From Amycolatopsis solani (GTDB taxonomy: Bacteria > Actinomycetota > Actinomycetes > Mycobacteriales > Pseudonocardiaceae), in assembly GCF_033441515.1 (NCBI RefSeq), contig NZ_JAWQJT010000001.1, forward strand, positions 806,001 through 870,000: a stretch of DNA of 64,000 nucleotides, written 5' to 3'. Positions within the stretch are counted from its first letter, which is position 1, and every line of letters starts with the position of its first letter. A program made the translations under genes and the position numbers. Below the pieces are notes generated by a model that was given only the letters and a program-made list of their open reading frames with translations, ran no database searches and was not told where the DNA came from. This document shows positions 62,261-64,000 of this stretch, piece by piece.

Positions 62261-63036
62261 GCGGTCCCGCCGAGCGCAGCGGGGACGAACCGGACGTCAG
62301 CGCGCTGTTCGCCCAGCTCGCCGGGCTGCCGGCGACTTCGCCGGAACGCGACCGCATCCGCGACACCCTCGTGCGAGCCCACCTGGAGCTCGCGCGCAAC
62401 CTGGCCCGCAAGTTCCGCAACCGCGACGAGGCGATGGAGGACCTGGTCCAGATCGCCACGGTCGGGCTCATCCACGCCGTCGACCGGTTCGACCCCGGGC
62501 AGGGGACGGACTTCCTCGCGTTCGCGGTGCCCACCATCTCCGGTGAGCTGCGGCACCACTTCCGCGACAACAGCTGGTCGGTGCGCGTGCCGCGGCGGCT
62601 CAAGGAGCTGAACGCGAACATCTCGGCCGCACGCGAAGAGCTCACCGTGCAGCTCTCCCGCGCGCCGAAGCCGAGTGAGATCGCCGGCCGCCTCGGCGTG
62701 CCCATCGAAGACGTCTACGAGGGTCTTCGCGCCGGTCAGGGCCGCTACGGCGCTTCGCTCGACCACCTCCTGGAGAACGCGGCGCACACCCGGTTCGGGG
62801 CGCCGGACGCCGAGCTGGGCCAGGCCGAGCTGCGGGAAGCGCTGCGGCCGATGCTGGAGAGCCTGCCCGACCGGGAGCGCAAGATCGTCGCGCTGCGGTT
62901 CGGCTCCGGGATGAGCCAATCGGACATCGCGCGCCGCGTCGGGGTCTCCCAGATGCAGGTATCGCGGTTGCTGGCCGCGACGCTCAAGAAGCTGCGTTCG
63001 GGCCTGGACGAATCCGAGCTGGCCGAAGGCACCTGA
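62257..63036 (+). CDS. sigF: RNA polymerase sigma factor SigF (SigB/F/G family)
   Basis: A 259-residue group 3 sigma factor. Region 2: NLARKFRNRDEAMEDLVQIATVG with IHAVDRFDPGQGTDFLAFAV (2.3-2.4). Region 3: RVPRRLKELNANI. Region 4: LPDRERKIVALRFGSGMSQSDIARRVGVSQMQVSRL. GTG 62257 overlaps rsbW. Such factors direct stress and sporulation genes in actinobacteria. The rsbW promoter matches the factor's own expected consensus. Confidence 0.92.
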   Translation: MSGPAERSGDEPDVSALFAQLAGLPATSPERDRIRDTLVRAHLELARNLARKFRNRDEAMEDLVQIATVGLIHAVDRFDPGQGTDFLAFAVPTISGELRHHFRDNSWSVRVPRRLKELNANISAAREELTVQLSRAPKPSEIAGRLGVPIEDVYEGLRAGQGRYGASLDHLLENAAHTRFGAPDAELGQAELREALRPMLESLPDRERKIVALRFGSGMSQSDIARRVGVSQMQVSRLLAATLKKLRSGLDESELAEGT

Positions 63037-63059
63037 TTAGCCGCTCAGCCGCCTGGGTA
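63035..63059 (+). promoter_or_regulatory. Possible SigF-type promoter before the second ATPase
   Basis: GATT (63035-63038), 16-nt spacer, GGGTA (63055-63059), 40 bp upstream of the GHKL gene. The -10 is perfect and the -35 has one mismatch to GTTT. Confidence 0.4.
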
Positions 63060-63098
63060 CTTCGCGGGCGGTACCGAACTCACTGGGAGGGGGACCGG

Positions 63099-63518
63099 AT
63101 GACGACGTCGAAGATGCCGCAGCAGACCGCGGCGGCCACCGCCCCGCTGAGGGTGCTCCTCCCGGCCGATGTCACCGCCCCGGCGCGGGCCCGGCACGAG
63201 GTCCGGGCGGCGTTGCTCGGCCTCGGCGTGGGCGAGCGCCGGCAGGAGGACGTCCTGCTGGCGACGTCGGAGCTGGTCACCAACGCCTTCGAGCACGGCG
63301 AGCGGCCGCAGCGGATGGAGCTCGAGTACGCCGGCGGCCTCCTGACCCTGCGCGTGTACGACACCGGCGCCCTGCTGCCCGAGCTGCGTGCCCCGTCTCC
63401 GGCCGAGGCACGCAGCCGCGGGCTGGTGCTGGTCCAGGCGCTGTCGGTGGACTGGGGCTTCGAACGCTGCGACGGCGGCAAGTTCGTCTGGGCGGTCTTC
63501 CGGGTCTCGGACGCCTGA
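63099..63518 (+). CDS. GHKL ATPase, serine-kinase/anti-sigma type (RsbW-like)
   Basis: A 139-residue ATP-binding protein. Intact motifs: N-box EDVLLATSELVTNAFEHGE, G1 YDTGALLPEL, G2 RSRGLVLVQALS. It belongs to the RsbW/SpoIIAB-like or free-standing HATPase_c_2 group. ATG 63099 has GGGAGGGGG. It lies 62 bp after sigF. It could phosphorylate the STAS protein at 60800-61153, whose Ser is conserved. It converges on the MarR gene with stop codons abutting. Confidence 0.85.
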   Translation: MTTSKMPQQTAAATAPLRVLLPADVTAPARARHEVRAALLGLGVGERRQEDVLLATSELVTNAFEHGERPQRMELEYAGGLLTLRVYDTGALLPELRAPSPAEARSRGLVLVQALSVDWGFERCDGGKFVWAVFRVSDA

Positions 63519-63998
63519 TCAGCGCAGCTCGCGCGCGGCTTCGGTCTCCCCGATCCGCTCCCGGAACGGCTTCCGGTCGAGGGCTTCGACGATCGCGTCG
63601 AGCAGCTCGCGCAGCGAGTAGGGCAGCTCGGCTTCCAACGCTTCCGACGCCTCGGTCGTCGCCGCCCACTCCGCTTCGATCAGCGGCAGCAGGTCACGCG
63701 CCTTCGCGGTGAGCGACACGATCCGCTGCCGGGCGTCGGCGCCCGGTTCGAGCGCCACGAGCCCGGCGCGGTTCATCTGCGCGACGGTCTGACTGGCCGC
63801 CGAGTGCGTCACGCGCATCTCCGCGGCGAGGTCGCGGATGGCCAGCGGGCCCCGCGCCAGCAGCGCCCGCACCACCGGCGAGTAGCGCGGCCGGTACCCG
63901 TCGAGGCCGATGTCGGCGAGGAACCGGGCGACGTCGCCGTCGAGGACCTCGAGGACGTGCCGCAGCCGCGTCCCCAGTCCGTCCGGACCCGAAGTCAT
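63519..63998 (-). CDS. MarR-family regulator
   Basis: A 159-residue MarR-type winged-helix protein. YSPVVRALLARGPLAIRDLAAEMRVTHSAASQTVAQMNRAGLV is the HTH region in shortened view: the recognition helix is THSAASQTVAQM. The wing GADARQRIVSLTAKA follows. Its ATG is at 63998, at the window edge, so its promoter and neighbour are not visible. Target unknown. Confidence 0.85.
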   Translation of the reverse strand: MTSGPDGLGTRLRHVLEVLDGDVARFLADIGLDGYRPRYSPVVRALLARGPLAIRDLAAEMRVTHSAASQTVAQMNRAGLVALEPGADARQRIVSLTAKARDLLPLIEAEWAATTEASEALEAELPYSLRELLDAIVEALDRKPFRERIGETEAARELR

Positions 63999-64000
63999 GG

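Overview
The window is high-GC actinobacterial DNA, most like a filamentous member of the Pseudonocardiaceae such as Amycolatopsis. This rests on gene content: a PknG/GlnH/GlnX block, WhiB and SigF regulators, a SapB-type lanthipeptide locus, frequent GTG/TTG starts, and dense operons joined by 4-bp ATGA/GTGA overlaps. I see no insertion sequence, phage, integron or CRISPR array. It reads as ordinary chromosome with a few accessory loci. One tRNA gene (Lys, UUU) is present. All assignments are by eye from motifs, length and context.

Left part (1-16.2 kb). The minus strand carries the amino-acid-sensing set glnX-glnH-pknG (pknG runs off the left edge), preceded by an orphan NarL-type histidine kinase. 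Next is an acetoin-dehydrogenase-type operon, acoX-acoA-acoB-acoC, followed by a GAF/winged-helix regulator. A CopZ-like metallochaperone, a cold-shock protein and a small unknown ORF follow. A ThDP-dependent enzyme is divergent from a hydroxyacid-oxoacid transhydrogenase/thioesterase pair.

Lanthipeptide locus (16.2-23.3 kb). A class III synthetase (lanKC), a 49-residue precursor with two SxxS(x)3-4C motifs and a RamS-like leader, and two fused ABC exporters are arranged like Streptomyces ramCSAB/amf. The precursor has an unusual Gly/His-rich linker. The two exporters show complementary degeneracy at their ATP sites. Perfect DnaA-box sequences lie on both sides of the locus.

Middle (23.3-42.2 kb). 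This part has a pair of small membrane proteins, two paralogous secreted S1 proteases, a secreted alginate-lyase-like protein, a coxSML-type molybdenum hydroxylase and a SixA-like phosphatase. It also has a helix-turn-helix regulator, tRNA-Lys, a DinB protein, a TMEM175-type channel, a lone PcaB, a tandem-repeat lipoprotein, a penicillin-binding-fold protein and an Ag85/esterase-D-like membrane esterase.

Right part (42.2-64 kb). An OhrR-like redox regulator is divergent from an HSL-type hydrolase and coupled to a methyltransferase. Then come a patatin, a PadR-FadH operon, prephenate dehydrogenase, an MT0933-type antitoxin with FUSC and SRPBCC genes, a deacetylase lipoprotein, and a sigma factor with a coupled partner. 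A MarR/GbsR-regulated ABC exporter, an MFS/TetR pair and a sigma-regulatory cluster (STAS, WhiB3/WhiD-like, RsbW-SigF, a second GHKL ATPase, MarR) complete the window. Between whiB and rsbW-sigF lies a symmetric pair of divergent SigF-type promoters sharing a palindromic -35 block.
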